In this document: positions 15,392 through 24,395 of the stretch, piece by piece
Numbering within the stretch: the stretch's first letter is position 1
How the letters are laid out: every line of letters begins with the position of its first letter
Assembly (NCBI GenBank): GCA_947487835.1
Contig: CANKXX010000010.1
Span: forward strand, 1-34,619
Direction of reading: 5' to 3'
Length of the DNA stretch: 34,619 bases
Origin: an uncultured Microbacteriaceae bacterium
GTDB taxonomy: Bacteria > Actinomycetota > Actinomycetes > Actinomycetales > Microbacteriaceae
Made by a program: the position numbers and the translations under genes
The notes under the pieces: generated by a model
Databases searched by the model: none
What the model saw: the letters and a program-made list of their open reading frames with translations, nothing else
What the model was told of the DNA's origin: nothing

Positions 15392-15431
15392 GTCCTGTCC
15401 TGTCTGTCTGAATCGAAAGTGGACGATCCTG

Positions 15432-16034
15432 ATGTCGCCGTATTCCCGCCCGTTGACCCTGCTGGCCGTGTCGTTGGCCGCGTCGTTAGCCCTTGCCGGG
15501 TGCACCGCGGATGGGCTGGCGGACCAGTACAAGGCGGGCAGCGCGAAGAACTATGTCGCCGGGGACGGCAGTGTGACCGAGATCGCCGCGGAGTCCCGCG
15601 GCGCTGCGGTGACGTTCGAGGGGCAGGCCGAGTCCGGTGAGGTGATCCGGTCCGAGGATTACGCGGACCGGGTTCTGGTCGTTAATTTTTGGTACGCCGG
15701 CTGCCCGCCCTGCCGGTCGGAGGCACCGGACCTGGAGCGGCTGAATGTGCAGTTCCAGGATCAAGGCGTCCGCTTCCTCGGGGTCAACGTCCGGGATCAG
15801 GCGGACACAGCGTTGGAGTTCGCGGGGGCGTTTGGGGTGACGTACCCGTCGATCCTCGACGTCGACACCGGCAGCGTGCAGTTGGCGTTCAGCGGATCTG
15901 TTGCGCCGAATGCGGTTCCGACGACTCTTGTCCTGGATCGACGGGGCCGCGTCGCCGCCCGGGTTCTGGGCCGTATTGACGCGTCGATCCTGGAGACCTT
16001 AATCGCCGACGTCCTGGCCGAGGAGCCGCAGTGA
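15432..16034 (+). CDS. TlpA/ResA-like thioredoxin lipoprotein
   Basis: A 200-residue extracytoplasmic thiol-disulfide protein. The signal ends in lipobox LAGC (Cys 24), so it is membrane-anchored. The thioredoxin fold carries WYAGCPPC (87-94) and a cis-Pro region at AVPTTLVLD. Such proteins reduce apocytochrome c or copper-protein thiols using electrons from CcdA. The start is ATG 15432; the frame opens at 15348, but that extension precedes the signal peptide. The stop overlaps the ResB start as GTGA. A CcdA gene lies at 26621-27358 in another operon. Confidence 0.9.
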   Translation: MSPYSRPLTLLAVSLAASLALAGCTADGLADQYKAGSAKNYVAGDGSVTEIAAESRGAAVTFEGQAESGEVIRSEDYADRVLVVNFWYAGCPPCRSEAPDLERLNVQFQDQGVRFLGVNVRDQADTALEFAGAFGVTYPSILDVDTGSVQLAFSGSVAPNAVPTTLVLDRRGRVAARVLGRIDASILETLIADVLAEEPQ

Positions 16035-17764
16035 GTCGGGGCCGCGTTGCGGCGGGTCCTGCGGATGCCAGGCGGGCGCCTGTCGGGATTGCTCGCCCCG
16101 CTGACCATGTCGACTCCCCCGACGGGCCGGGCGAAGGTGTTCCGGGGCGGGGTGGTTCCTGGGGGGTGCTGGAGTGGGGTCGGTGGTGTTGGCGTCAGGT
16201 CACCAGCATGCGCACTGCGCTTCTTCTGCTGCTGGCCCTGGCTGTCGCGGCGGTTCCTGGGTCATTGGTGCCGCAGCGCAGCTCGGATCCGAATGGGGTC
16301 ACCCAGTACTTCGACGACAACCCGGAGCTAGCCCCGATCGTGGACTCGCTGCAGGGGTTCGACGTGTACACGTCGGTGTGGTTCTCGAGCATCTATCTGT
16401 TGCTGTTCGTTTCGTTGATCGGCTGTGTGGTGCCGCGCACCCGCCACCATTTGCAGGCGCTGCGGGCGGCGCCGCCCCGAACGCCGTCCCGGCTATCCCG
16501 GATGCCCGCGCACACCGTCCGCACAGTGACCGCGGCTGACGCACCGGATGGGGATGCTGCCGCCGCTGCTGTTGAGTCCGCTCGGGAGATGCTGCGGAAA
16601 GACGGTTACCGGGTGGTGGTGTTCGAGGGGTCGCGCCGGTCGGTCAGCGCGGAGCGCGGGTACCTGCGGGAAACCGGCAACCTGGTTTTCCACACCGCGT
16701 TGGTCGGTGTCTTGGTCACGGTCGGTATCGGGGGCGGTTTCGGGTACCAGGGGCAGCGGGTTCTGGTGGAGGGGCAGACCTTTGTGAACAGTCTCGCCGC
16801 GTATGACTCGATCAACCCGGGCCGGTTCTTCCGGGAGGACGCGTTGGAGCCGTACTCGCTGACCTTGGACCGGTTGGATGTGACGTACGAGAAGGAGGGC
16901 ACAGCTTCTGCTGGGTTGCCGACCGATTACACCGCTTCGGTGAGTACGCGGCGGCAGAACATTCCCGGAGCTGATGACGCGACGGTCAAGGTCAACGAGC
17001 CGCTCAGTATCGGCGGGACCGAGGTGTATCTGCTGGGTAACGGGTACGCGCCGCGGATCACGGTGCGGGACCCGGCGGGGGATGTTGCGTTCTCGGACGT
17101 GATTCCGTTTCCTCCGCAGGACAGTTTCCTGACCTCGCTGGGGGTGGTGAAGGTTCCGGATGGTCTGGCCGAGCAGGTGGGGTTGATCGGTTTCTTCTAC
17201 CCGGACCAGGCGAAAGGCGCCAATGGGGCGTACCGGTCGGAGTTCCCGGACGTCCGCGATCCGATGTTGACCTTGAACGTGTATCAGGGGGATCTGGGGT
17301 TGAACGGCGGTGTTCCCCGGTCGGTGTATGCGCTGGACACCAGCGGTATGACGCAGCTGGCCGGCGGTGACACGGGGGTGGAGGCGTTGGAGTTGCGGCC
17401 GGGTGAGACCCGTCCGCTGCCTGGGGGTTTGGGAACGGTTTCCTTCGATGGGGTCAGCCGGTTCGCCGCGTTCGACATCAGTCATGATCCGACGAAGGGG
17501 GTGGTGCTGTTCTTCTCGATCTGCATCCTGGCCGGGCTGCTGGCGTCGTTGTTCGTTCCTCGCCGTCGCATGTGGGTGGCCGCCAGGGTGGGGTCCGACG
17601 GGTCGGTGGAGCTGGAGTACGCAGGCTTGGCGCGCGGTGATGATCCTCTCCTCGACGCGGCGGTGTCCGGGTTCGCGGACCGTCACCACGCCGCCGTGAC
17701 CGGGGGGCCGTCGCCGGCAGGGGTACCGGGTTTCAGCCGGTCCGCTGACCGGGCCGGGTCATGA
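16031..17764 (+). CDS. resB: ResB-family cytochrome c biogenesis protein
   Basis: A 577-residue membrane protein of system II cytochrome c maturation. It starts at GTG 16031 with AGGAG upstream, overlapping the thioredoxin gene. After a poorly conserved 50-residue N-terminus come WRQVTSMRTALLLLL, a helix near VWFSSIYLLLFVSLIG, a third near LVFHTALVGVLVTVG, and a large external beta-rich domain. A final helix is near KGVVLFFSICILAGLLASLF. ResB normally works with ResC/CcsA to carry and attach heme. No ResC gene is visible in the window, so the partner is elsewhere or the protein has another role. Confidence 0.9.
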   Translation: MSRGRVAAGPADARRAPVGIARPADHVDSPDGPGEGVPGRGGSWGVLEWGRWCWRQVTSMRTALLLLLALAVAAVPGSLVPQRSSDPNGVTQYFDDNPELAPIVDSLQGFDVYTSVWFSSIYLLLFVSLIGCVVPRTRHHLQALRAAPPRTPSRLSRMPAHTVRTVTAADAPDGDAAAAAVESAREMLRKDGYRVVVFEGSRRSVSAERGYLRETGNLVFHTALVGVLVTVGIGGGFGYQGQRVLVEGQTFVNSLAAYDSINPGRFFREDALEPYSLTLDRLDVTYEKEGTASAGLPTDYTASVSTRRQNIPGADDATVKVNEPLSIGGTEVYLLGNGYAPRITVRDPAGDVAFSDVIPFPPQDSFLTSLGVVKVPDGLAEQVGLIGFFYPDQAKGANGAYRSEFPDVRDPMLTLNVYQGDLGLNGGVPRSVYALDTSGMTQLAGGDTGVEALELRPGETRPLPGGLGTVSFDGVSRFAAFDISHDPTKGVVLFFSICILAGLLASLFVPRRRMWVAARVGSDGSVELEYAGLARGDDPLLDAAVSGFADRHHAAVTGGPSPAGVPGFSRSADRAGS

Positions 17765-17930
17765 GGAGGACCTCGAGGGTGAGGAACAGCACGCCGGCGC
17801 TGATCGGGATCCACTGCAACCCGCCCTCATGCACGACGAAGACGAGGATCAGCATGCACGCGACCACCCCGCCCCGCAGCCAGGGCACGATCCCGGGTTC
17901 CGTCTGCCGGGCGCTCGGGATCGGGGCCAT
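17733..17930 (-). CDS. small two-helix membrane protein
   Basis: A 65-residue protein starting at ATG 17930 with GAGG 6 nt upstream; a GTG at 17978 in frame would add 16 residues. It has a short polar N-terminus and two hydrophobic segments (GVVACMLILVFVVH and ISAGVLFLTLEVLLM). Its end overlaps the convergent resB end by 32 bp. I do not recognise the family, and there is a modest chance it is spurious. Confidence 0.5.
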   Translation of the reverse strand: MAPIPSARQTEPGIVPWLRGGVVACMLILVFVVHEGGLQWIPISAGVLFLTLEVLLMTRPGQRTG

Positions 17931-17993
17931 GGCACGCCTCGTTTCTGCGGCGGGGGGATCCTGCCGTCTGCTGAACACTGTCGGTCAGCGCTG

Positions 17994-19634
17994 ATGAACG
18001 GTTATCTCCGCGGTGATGTCGGGGCGGGCCGGTGGCCGTTCCCTGATGGCGGGCAGTCGGCAGCCGCACCGGTGACCCGGTTGTGGGTGGCGCTGCTGCT
18101 CGCGGTGGTGTTCGGGCCGGTCACCGATGCCGCGTTCCCGGACCGGGGGGTGTGGCCGCTCGCGTTCGTTGGGGTGGCGTGTCTTCTGGTGGCGTTGCTG
18201 GGTCGCGGGTTCTGGTCCGGGTGCCTGGTGGGGTTCGTGGCCGGGGTGTCGTTCTATCTGGTGCATATCTCGTGGGCGGCGTTGTATTTGGGGCCGGTGC
18301 CGTGGGTGGCGTTGTCTGTTCTGCAGGCGGTGATCTTCGCGGTCGGTGCTGGCCTGATCGCGGCAGTGTTCACCCGGGTCGGGTCGGTGTGGCCGACCGT
18401 TACCGGTCGGTTGCTGCTGGTGCCGGTGACCGTGGCCGGGGTGTGGTTGGGGCGGGAGGAGGTGGCGGGGGCGTGGCCGTATGGCGGGTTCGCGTGGGGT
18501 CGGCTTGCGCTGTCTCAGGCGACCAGCCCGTTCACCGAGCTGGTGTCCTGGGTCGGGGTACCGGGGCTGTCGTTCCTGGTCGCTGCGGTGTCCGCGCTGG
18601 GGGTGCAGTTGGCGCGGGAGCGGGCGGTGCCGTGGGGGAAGGTGACCGGAGCCGGTGCGGTGCTGCTGGTGCTGGGATCGGTGCCGGTGTGGGCACCGGC
18701 ACCGTCGGGTGTCGCCCGGGTCCTGGCGGTGCAGGGCAACGGGCCGGCCGGGTACTTCTCGGCCCGGCAGCCCGGGGACCTGCTGCAGGCTCAGGTGCAG
18801 GCCACGTGGGCTGCCGGGCAGGCTGATGCGGACCTGGTGGTGTGGCCGGAGAACGCGATGGATGAGGATCCGTTTCGATCGTCCCGGGCGGCTGCGATGT
18901 TGGACACCGTCTCCCGGGAGCTCGGGGCACCGGTGGTGTTCGGTGCGATCACCGAACGGCAGGGCCGGTTCTACAACTCCTCCGTGCTCTGGCAGGCCGG
19001 GCGCGCAGCGACCGACGTGTACGACAAGAAGCACCCGGTCCCGTTCGGGGAGTATGTCCCGGACCGCTGGTTCTGGGAGCCTCTTGCCCCCGACCTGATC
19101 GGTCTGATTCAGCGGGAGTATCAGCCCGGCAGCAGGGACGGGGTGTTCCAGGTCGAGGATTTCCGGGTTGGGACCGCGATCTGCTTCGACGTCACCGATG
19201 ACCGGGTGATGCGGGAGCTCGTGGACGGCGGCGCGGAGTTGCTGCTGGTCCAGTCGAACAATGCCGATTTCGGCCGCACCGATGAGAGCGTGCAGCAGGA
19301 AGCGGTCGCCCGGCTCCGGGCGGTGGAGAGCGGACGCACCGTGGTCAACATCTCCACGGTCGGGGTGAGCTCGGTGATCGCCGCGGATGGGTCCACTGTC
19401 GCGGCGCTACCGGCGCACCGCGCCGGTGCGATGGCGGTCGAGGTGCCGCTGGGGTCGGGGTTGAGCCCGGCCATCCGGTGGGGGGACACTCTGGCCGGGG
19501 GCGGTGTGCTGGGCGCTGCGGCGAGCCTGGCCGTCGCCGCCGTGCTGTCCCGGAACCGCGGGCTGCGCGCAGCGGTGACCCTGCCCGCTGATACCGGTCG
19601 AACTGCGGGCGTCCTGATGGACTCCCGTCGGTGA
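17994..19634 (+). CDS. lnt: apolipoprotein N-acyltransferase
   Basis: A 546-residue membrane enzyme that N-acylates the lipid-modified Cys of lipoproteins. About six N-terminal helices are followed by a nitrilase-like domain. The catalytic residues are present: Glu 286 in WPENA, Lys 345 in DKKHPVPFGEYVP, and Cys 397 in AICFDV. One more helix is at the C-terminus. The start is ATG 17994 (MNGYLRGD); the longer open frame from 17829 is antisense to the small membrane gene. Together with lspA and two lipoprotein genes it makes a lipoprotein-maturation set inside a metal island. Confidence 0.93.
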   Translation: MNGYLRGDVGAGRWPFPDGGQSAAAPVTRLWVALLLAVVFGPVTDAAFPDRGVWPLAFVGVACLLVALLGRGFWSGCLVGFVAGVSFYLVHISWAALYLGPVPWVALSVLQAVIFAVGAGLIAAVFTRVGSVWPTVTGRLLLVPVTVAGVWLGREEVAGAWPYGGFAWGRLALSQATSPFTELVSWVGVPGLSFLVAAVSALGVQLARERAVPWGKVTGAGAVLLVLGSVPVWAPAPSGVARVLAVQGNGPAGYFSARQPGDLLQAQVQATWAAGQADADLVVWPENAMDEDPFRSSRAAAMLDTVSRELGAPVVFGAITERQGRFYNSSVLWQAGRAATDVYDKKHPVPFGEYVPDRWFWEPLAPDLIGLIQREYQPGSRDGVFQVEDFRVGTAICFDVTDDRVMRELVDGGAELLLVQSNNADFGRTDESVQQEAVARLRAVESGRTVVNISTVGVSSVIAADGSTVAALPAHRAGAMAVEVPLGSGLSPAIRWGDTLAGGGVLGAAASLAVAAVLSRNRGLRAAVTLPADTGRTAGVLMDSRR

Positions 19635-19736
19635 CCGGACCGCAGCCGCTTCACCAGGTGGTGTGGTGGGTGGGCTTTGTTACGCTTCACTCGGGACGCG
19701 AACGGCGTGCTCGAGCGACGCGAGGTGGTGAAGTCG

Positions 19737-20180
19737 ATGGGGAGTTCCGGTACACCCGGCCGACCCACTATCGGTGTGCTGGCTGCGCGGTTCGTGGTGG
19801 CGTTGGTGGTGATGCTCGGCGTCGTGCTGACGGTGCTGACCTTGCACACCGCCGACTCACGGGACCCTGTCCTGCAGACAAGCACGGCGTCGTTCGTGCA
19901 GGCCGACGCGGCGCCCACGCCGCAGGTTCCGGCTGCGGTCGAAGTGGCGGTCGACGGGCTTCCGACCGCGATCGGGAACACGGCCGGGGCGCTGTGCCTG
20001 TTGGTGGGGTGGGCGAGTGTCGCGATCCTGATGCTTCTGCTCGCGCACCGGATGATCCTGCATCCCGGCGGCATCACGGGGTTGGTTACCGCCCGGTTCC
20101 GGGCGGTACCGGTGGTCGATATGACCGGCACGGGCAGCCGCGGACCGGACCTGTCTGTTCTGTCCGTCATCCGCATTTAG
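19737..20180 (+). CDS. LpqS/DUF6153-like small membrane protein, copy 2
   Basis: A 147-residue protein, second of three with the same plan: an N-terminal helix (VVALVVMLGVVLTVLTLH), an external loop of about 60 residues, a second helix (LCLLVGWASVAILMLLLAH) and a short tail ending LSVLSVIRI. Unlike the other two copies the loop has no Cys cluster, only one Cys at the start of helix 2. ATG 19737 is chosen; GTG 19728 and the ORF start at 19677 are alternatives. It precedes the copper operon by 110 bp. Confidence 0.7.
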   Translation: MGSSGTPGRPTIGVLAARFVVALVVMLGVVLTVLTLHTADSRDPVLQTSTASFVQADAAPTPQVPAAVEVAVDGLPTAIGNTAGALCLLVGWASVAILMLLLAHRMILHPGGITGLVTARFRAVPVVDMTGTGSRGPDLSVLSVIRI

Positions 20181-20290
20181 TACTCCTGTTCCCGCGCACG
20201 ATCACCGATCCGTGATCTGGGGTCAATCCGTGCGCGCTGATGAGAACGAACCGTCATGGAGCAGCAGTACGACGATGCGAAGAAGGTCGG

Positions 20291-22561
20291 ATGAACCCGC
20301 AACACGTCCCGGTTGATTCCCTCAGCGAATCAGCACCAGCCGAAACCCGACGAACAGGTCCGGGGCGAGCGCAGATCGCGACCGCCGCGTTCTGCTTCGC
20401 GGTGGCGTTCGGTCTGATGGTGATGCTGGTTACGGTCCCCGACCTCGAGGGGGTGTGGGCCGTCCCGGTGGCCGCGGCCGCCTTCACCATCACCGGCGCG
20501 GTGAAGCTGCTGCCGAGAGCGACACGTCAGCCCGATCCCAGCGGCCCGGCAATCGAACCTGCCCCTGCCCCTGCCCCTGCCCCTGCCATGGTTCCGGTCG
20601 GGCCATCGACCGTCCCCGGTGCCCGGGTTTCTGGAACGTCTCTGATCGCGGTGGTCACCGTGGCCGCGGCGTCCGTCATCGGGGTGCTGATCGCCTTGGT
20701 CATCGGAGGTGGTGCTGCCGCCCAACCGGTCGAGGACCCCGGAGCGGTGGTGCGGTGGGGTCTTCCGCTGGCCGAGGCTGCGCAGACCGTGGCGGCGGCC
20801 GTGACGATCGGCAGCCTCGTCCTGGCGGCGTGCGCTCTGGCACCGGGGCACCGGGCGCACGACAGGGCGATGGATGTCGCCGCTGTCGCGGCGGGGGCGT
20901 GGGCCCTCCTGGCGGCCGTGTCACTGGTTCTGAGTTTCCTGTCCCTGGTACCCGGTGCTGCCGGTGACCCGCAGTTCGCGGAAAGCCTCGCCTATTTCGC
21001 CTCCACCCTCTCGATCGGTCAATCGGCCGTGCTGAGCATCCTCATCGCGGCGATCGTGACGGTGGCAGCCCTGCTGGTGCGCACACCGCTGCTGGTGGCC
21101 GGGGTTGCTGTGCTGGCGATCGGTGGCGGCCTGGCACCGGTCGCGTCCACCGGGCATGCGGCGGGAAGCGCCGATCACGCTGCCGCTGTCACCGCGATCG
21201 GACTCCACGTCCTGGGGGCTTCTGTTTGGGTGGGCGGTTTGGTCGTCCTGGCGATCCTGCGCCCGGTGTTGGGCGACCGGACGACAGCCGTGGTGACCCG
21301 CTACTCGGCCCTGGCATTGGTGTCTTTCCTGATCGTCACCGCCTCCGGGGTGGTCAGCGCGACGTTGCGGCTGACCGAGTGGAGTCAATTGGGCTCCCCC
21401 TACGGCGCCGTCCTGCTGCTGAAGACAGGTCTTCTTCTTGTTCTGGGGGCGGCGGGCGTCGTGCACCGCCGCCACCTGATCCGTGGTCTGGCCGCCGGCG
21501 GCCGTAGCGGGCGAACGTTCTGGCGGTTGGTGACCGGAGAAGTGCTGCTGATCGGGGTGGCGTCCGGGCTGGGCGCTGGACTGTCCCGCACTCCTCCCTC
21601 GGCGGAACCGGCAGCACGTCCGGGTGAGACGACAGCCGAACTGCTCACCGGCCGGCTCACCCCACCGACGCCGAGCCTGCCGGCGTTCCTGACCCAGTGG
21701 CAGGGCAACCTGCTGTGGGTCCTGGTGTGCGTGGCCGCGCTGGTCCTGTACCTCGCTGCGGTCCGCCGTAGCGCGGCGGCCGGCCGGGCGTGGCCGTTGA
21801 GCAGGACGATCACCTGGTGCGCCGCCGTGGTGTTGCTGCTGGTGATCACGAACGGGGCGGCTGCGGTGTACCGGGATTACCTGTTCAGCGTCGACGCGGT
21901 GCGTGTCCTGCTGTTGTTGCTCGTCGTTCCGCTGCTTCTTGCCCTCGGCCGGCCCGTCGCGCTGCTGATGGGGACCACGACACCGCGATCGGATGGCAGC
22001 CGGGGTATACGGGAGTGGGTGAGCGCCGCTCGAGGGAGCGCGGTGATTCGCCTGCTCGGTCAGCCGCTGGTGGCCGCCGCCCTGGCCGGGCTCAGTGTGA
22101 TCATCTACTTCTTCACCCCGGTTCTGGAGTGGTCGTTGCGGGATCAGGTCGGCCGGGACGTGGTGACAGCGGTGCTGCTGCTGGTCGGGGCGGTGCTGAT
22201 TCGCGCTCTGGGCCCGGGTCGCGAAGCAGGCCGGGTGGTGACCACGAGGATGCTCGCCGTTGTTGTGTTCGCGGTCGTCGTGGCCTGCGTTGCCGGGTTC
22301 CTGGCGGTGCGGCCGGTTCTGCTCGCCCCGGATTGGTACGGCGCCCTCGACCAGCCGTGGGGCGTGTCACCGCAAACTGATCAGGACATCGCCGCCATGC
22401 TGATCGACGTTGTCGCCGTCCTGTTCCTCCTCGTCTGCTCGGTGACGTTTCTGCGCCCCCGCAGAAACGTCCCGCACCGGGACACGCCGCCGACCGGCGC
22501 CGGTGAGAGCAATGATGCGGCGGCGGCGCCGCGGACCCGGGTGGAGGGGAGCCGACGGTGA
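20291..22561 (+). CDS. CopD-CtaG fusion membrane protein
   Basis: A 756-residue protein with many membrane helices. ATG 20291 has GAAGG upstream. The N-terminal 430 residues contain a CopD copper-import domain (GLHVLGASVWVGGLVVLAI). The C-terminal 300 residues resemble CtaG, which helps deliver copper to cytochrome c oxidase. Fusions of this kind are common in actinobacteria. In the CtaG part the usual FSxHMxQHM motif reads FSVDAVRVL, so both His are lost. A (Pro-Ala)n tract follows helix 2. Its stop overlaps the next gene as GTGA. Expected role: copper transfer across the membrane with CopC. Confidence 0.88.
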   Translation: MNPQHVPVDSLSESAPAETRRTGPGRAQIATAAFCFAVAFGLMVMLVTVPDLEGVWAVPVAAAAFTITGAVKLLPRATRQPDPSGPAIEPAPAPAPAPAMVPVGPSTVPGARVSGTSLIAVVTVAAASVIGVLIALVIGGGAAAQPVEDPGAVVRWGLPLAEAAQTVAAAVTIGSLVLAACALAPGHRAHDRAMDVAAVAAGAWALLAAVSLVLSFLSLVPGAAGDPQFAESLAYFASTLSIGQSAVLSILIAAIVTVAALLVRTPLLVAGVAVLAIGGGLAPVASTGHAAGSADHAAAVTAIGLHVLGASVWVGGLVVLAILRPVLGDRTTAVVTRYSALALVSFLIVTASGVVSATLRLTEWSQLGSPYGAVLLLKTGLLLVLGAAGVVHRRHLIRGLAAGGRSGRTFWRLVTGEVLLIGVASGLGAGLSRTPPSAEPAARPGETTAELLTGRLTPPTPSLPAFLTQWQGNLLWVLVCVAALVLYLAAVRRSAAAGRAWPLSRTITWCAAVVLLLVITNGAAAVYRDYLFSVDAVRVLLLLLVVPLLLALGRPVALLMGTTTPRSDGSRGIREWVSAARGSAVIRLLGQPLVAAALAGLSVIIYFFTPVLEWSLRDQVGRDVVTAVLLLVGAVLIRALGPGREAGRVVTTRMLAVVVFAVVVACVAGFLAVRPVLLAPDWYGALDQPWGVSPQTDQDIAAMLIDVVAVLFLLVCSVTFLRPRRNVPHRDTPPTGAGESNDAAAAPRTRVEGSRR

Positions 22562-23484
22562 CCGCTCACAACCATTCGCACAGCGCACCGGGTACCGGCG
22601 GCGGTAACCGCACTCGGCTGGTCCTCGCCATCGGGATCATCGCGGTGGGATTGGTCGCTCAGTTCACCGGGACCGTGCTGTCCGGGTCTCTGGCTCTTCT
22701 CGCCGACGCGGGGCACATGTTCTCGGACCTGGCCGGGTTGGTGATCGCGTTGATCGCGACCATCATCGCGGCGAAACCGGCCACCGACCGGCGCACCTAC
22801 GGGTATCAGCGCGCTGAGGTGCTCGCCGCGATGGTGAACGGTGTCGTCCTGACCGGGGTGGCCCTGTATGTGTCGCTTGAGGCGATCGGGCGGCTGATCA
22901 GTGCGGAGACCGAGCCGGTGTCCAGCGTCCCGATGCTCGTCGTGGCGCTGGTCGGCGGGCTGGCGAACCTCGCCGCCCTGCTCGTGCTGGGAGCCGGCGC
23001 CGGTGACTCGATCAACATGCGCGGAGCGTATTTGGAGGTCCTCGGTGACCTGTTGGGATCCGCTGCGGTGATCGTCGCCGCGCTGGTGATCCTCTTCACC
23101 GGCTTCTCGGCCGCGGACTCGATCGCGTCCCTGCTGATCGCCGTGATGATCGTTCCCCGAGCGTTCTCTCTGCTGCGCGATGTCTTCGCGGTGCTGTTCG
23201 AGTCGGTGCCGGCGGGCACGGACATCGACCAGGTCCGCAACCACATGCTCGACCTTCCCGGGGTGATCGGCGTCCACGATGTGCACATGTGGCAGATCAC
23301 CCACGGTTCGGTTGTCTTCACCGCGCACGTCGTTGTCGCCGAGCCGACAGCGGCGTCCTGCGCGTCCGGTCAGCTCCTCGACCAGTTGGTGGACTGCCTG
23401 CATGAGCACTTCGACGTCGCCCACTCCACCTTCCAGATCGAACCGGCGGACCACGCCGACCACGAGAAAGCACGGCACCGATGA
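22558..23484 (+). CDS. CzcD-type CDF cation efflux protein
   Basis: A 308-residue cation diffusion facilitator with a His-containing N-terminus (HNHSH), six helices and a C-terminal cytosolic domain. TM2 carries LLADAGHMFSD (H-x3-D). The TM5 site reads LEVLGD, with Glu where many family members have His. The C-terminal domain contains HDVHMWQITHG and ends in a His-rich tail. It should export Zn(II), or Co or Cd. It starts at GTG 22558 overlapping copD-ctaG and its stop overlaps copC, so a zinc-type exporter is built into a copper operon. Confidence 0.92.
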   Translation: MTAHNHSHSAPGTGGGNRTRLVLAIGIIAVGLVAQFTGTVLSGSLALLADAGHMFSDLAGLVIALIATIIAAKPATDRRTYGYQRAEVLAAMVNGVVLTGVALYVSLEAIGRLISAETEPVSSVPMLVVALVGGLANLAALLVLGAGAGDSINMRGAYLEVLGDLLGSAAVIVAALVILFTGFSAADSIASLLIAVMIVPRAFSLLRDVFAVLFESVPAGTDIDQVRNHMLDLPGVIGVHDVHMWQITHGSVVFTAHVVVAEPTAASCASGQLLDQLVDCLHEHFDVAHSTFQIEPADHADHEKARHR

Positions 23485-24152
23485 CCCTTGACTCTTTGCC
23501 CACCGACACCGCGGGGAGCCGGAGAGGGCGGTGGCGTATGGTGCTGGCGGCCGGGCTGCTGGCCGCCGTGTTTGCCGTGCACCCGGTCAGCTCCGCGACC
23601 GCGCACGACTATCTCGCCGACTCCAACCCGCAAGACGGGGAGGTGATCCAGGGCGGTCTGGATGCGGTGTCGTTGACCTTTACGGAGGCGCCGCTGGCGA
23701 ATTTGAGCGGCGCCTCCCTGGTGGCCGTCACCGGCCCCGACGGCGGCACCGTCAGCGCCGACTCTCCCACCTTGGATGGTGCGTCCTTGTCGGTTCCGGT
23801 CGAGTTCACCGGTTCCGGGACCTATCAGGTGGTGTGGCAGACGGTGTCCTCTGACGGTCACCCGATCTCCGGAGAGTTCAGCTTCCAGTGGGAGAACGCC
23901 GGCCCAGCCCCCACTGCCCCCGCACCCAGTGCCGAGAGCTCCGCCCCCAGTGCCGCAGCTCCTGCAACGGAACCACCGGCGGCAGCACCCACCCCGGAAC
24001 CGGCTCCTGCCGCCGCGGTTGAGCAGCCCGGGGAGGTTCCGCTGTGGGTTCCGCTGACCTTCGGCGCTGTCGCCGTGCTAGTTCTTGGGACCGCGGTATA
24101 CGTGGTGTCCCGGCCACGACGCGGCCACCAAACCACTCCTGGGCGCGGATAG
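23481..24152 (+). CDS. copC: CopC-domain copper-binding protein
   Basis: A 223-residue membrane-anchored copper protein. The signal peptide probably ends at SATA|HDY, leaving His 42 as the N-terminal residue, a typical Cu(II) ligand. The second site is SSDGHPISGEF (Asp 125, His 127). The CopC beta-barrel is followed by a Pro/Ala linker and a C-terminal helix. The start overlaps the CDF stop as ATGA. It is expected to bind Cu outside the membrane and hand it to CopD. Confidence 0.92.
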   Translation: MTLDSLPTDTAGSRRGRWRMVLAAGLLAAVFAVHPVSSATAHDYLADSNPQDGEVIQGGLDAVSLTFTEAPLANLSGASLVAVTGPDGGTVSADSPTLDGASLSVPVEFTGSGTYQVVWQTVSSDGHPISGEFSFQWENAGPAPTAPAPSAESSAPSAAAPATEPPAAAPTPEPAPAAAVEQPGEVPLWVPLTFGAVAVLVLGTAVYVVSRPRRGHQTTPGRG

Positions 24153-24158
24153 GACGGC

Positions 24159-24395
24159 ATGAATACCGACACACTGATTCTGCTGGTCAGCGCGGTCGTC
24201 CTGGTGGCGCTGGTCGGTGTCGGCCTCGCCGTCACCGGCGCAGCCGACTACCGCAAAGCACAACGCCGCATCGAGCGGCAGCGCAGTGTCACCGGGCCTG
24301 ACTCCGCGACGGACAGCCCCCCAGCGCAAGTGACCCCCGTAGCGGTGAAAGAGACCGCAGAAGAACAGACTGCGGAGGGAGACGAGCCACGGTGA
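24159..24395 (+). CDS. small single-helix membrane protein in the copper operon
   Basis: A 78-residue protein: one N-terminal helix (TLILLVSAVVLVALVGVGLAV), then a charged, disordered tail ending in EGDEPR. It starts 6 bp after copC and its stop overlaps the ctaG-like start as GTGA, so it is clearly part of the operon. Family and function are unknown. It has no metal-binding motif. Confidence 0.78.
   Translation: MNTDTLILLVSAVVLVALVGVGLAVTGAADYRKAQRRIERQRSVTGPDSATDSPPAQVTPVAVKETAEEQTAEGDEPR

Noticed and set aside
16493-17689. 398-residue minus-strand frame
   Set aside because: Antisense to resB with His/Arg/Pro-rich shadow composition and no family motif.
20560-20590. Tandem cctgcc repeat
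   Set aside because: It only encodes a Pro-Ala linker in the CopD-CtaG fusion and shows no sign of being regulatory.
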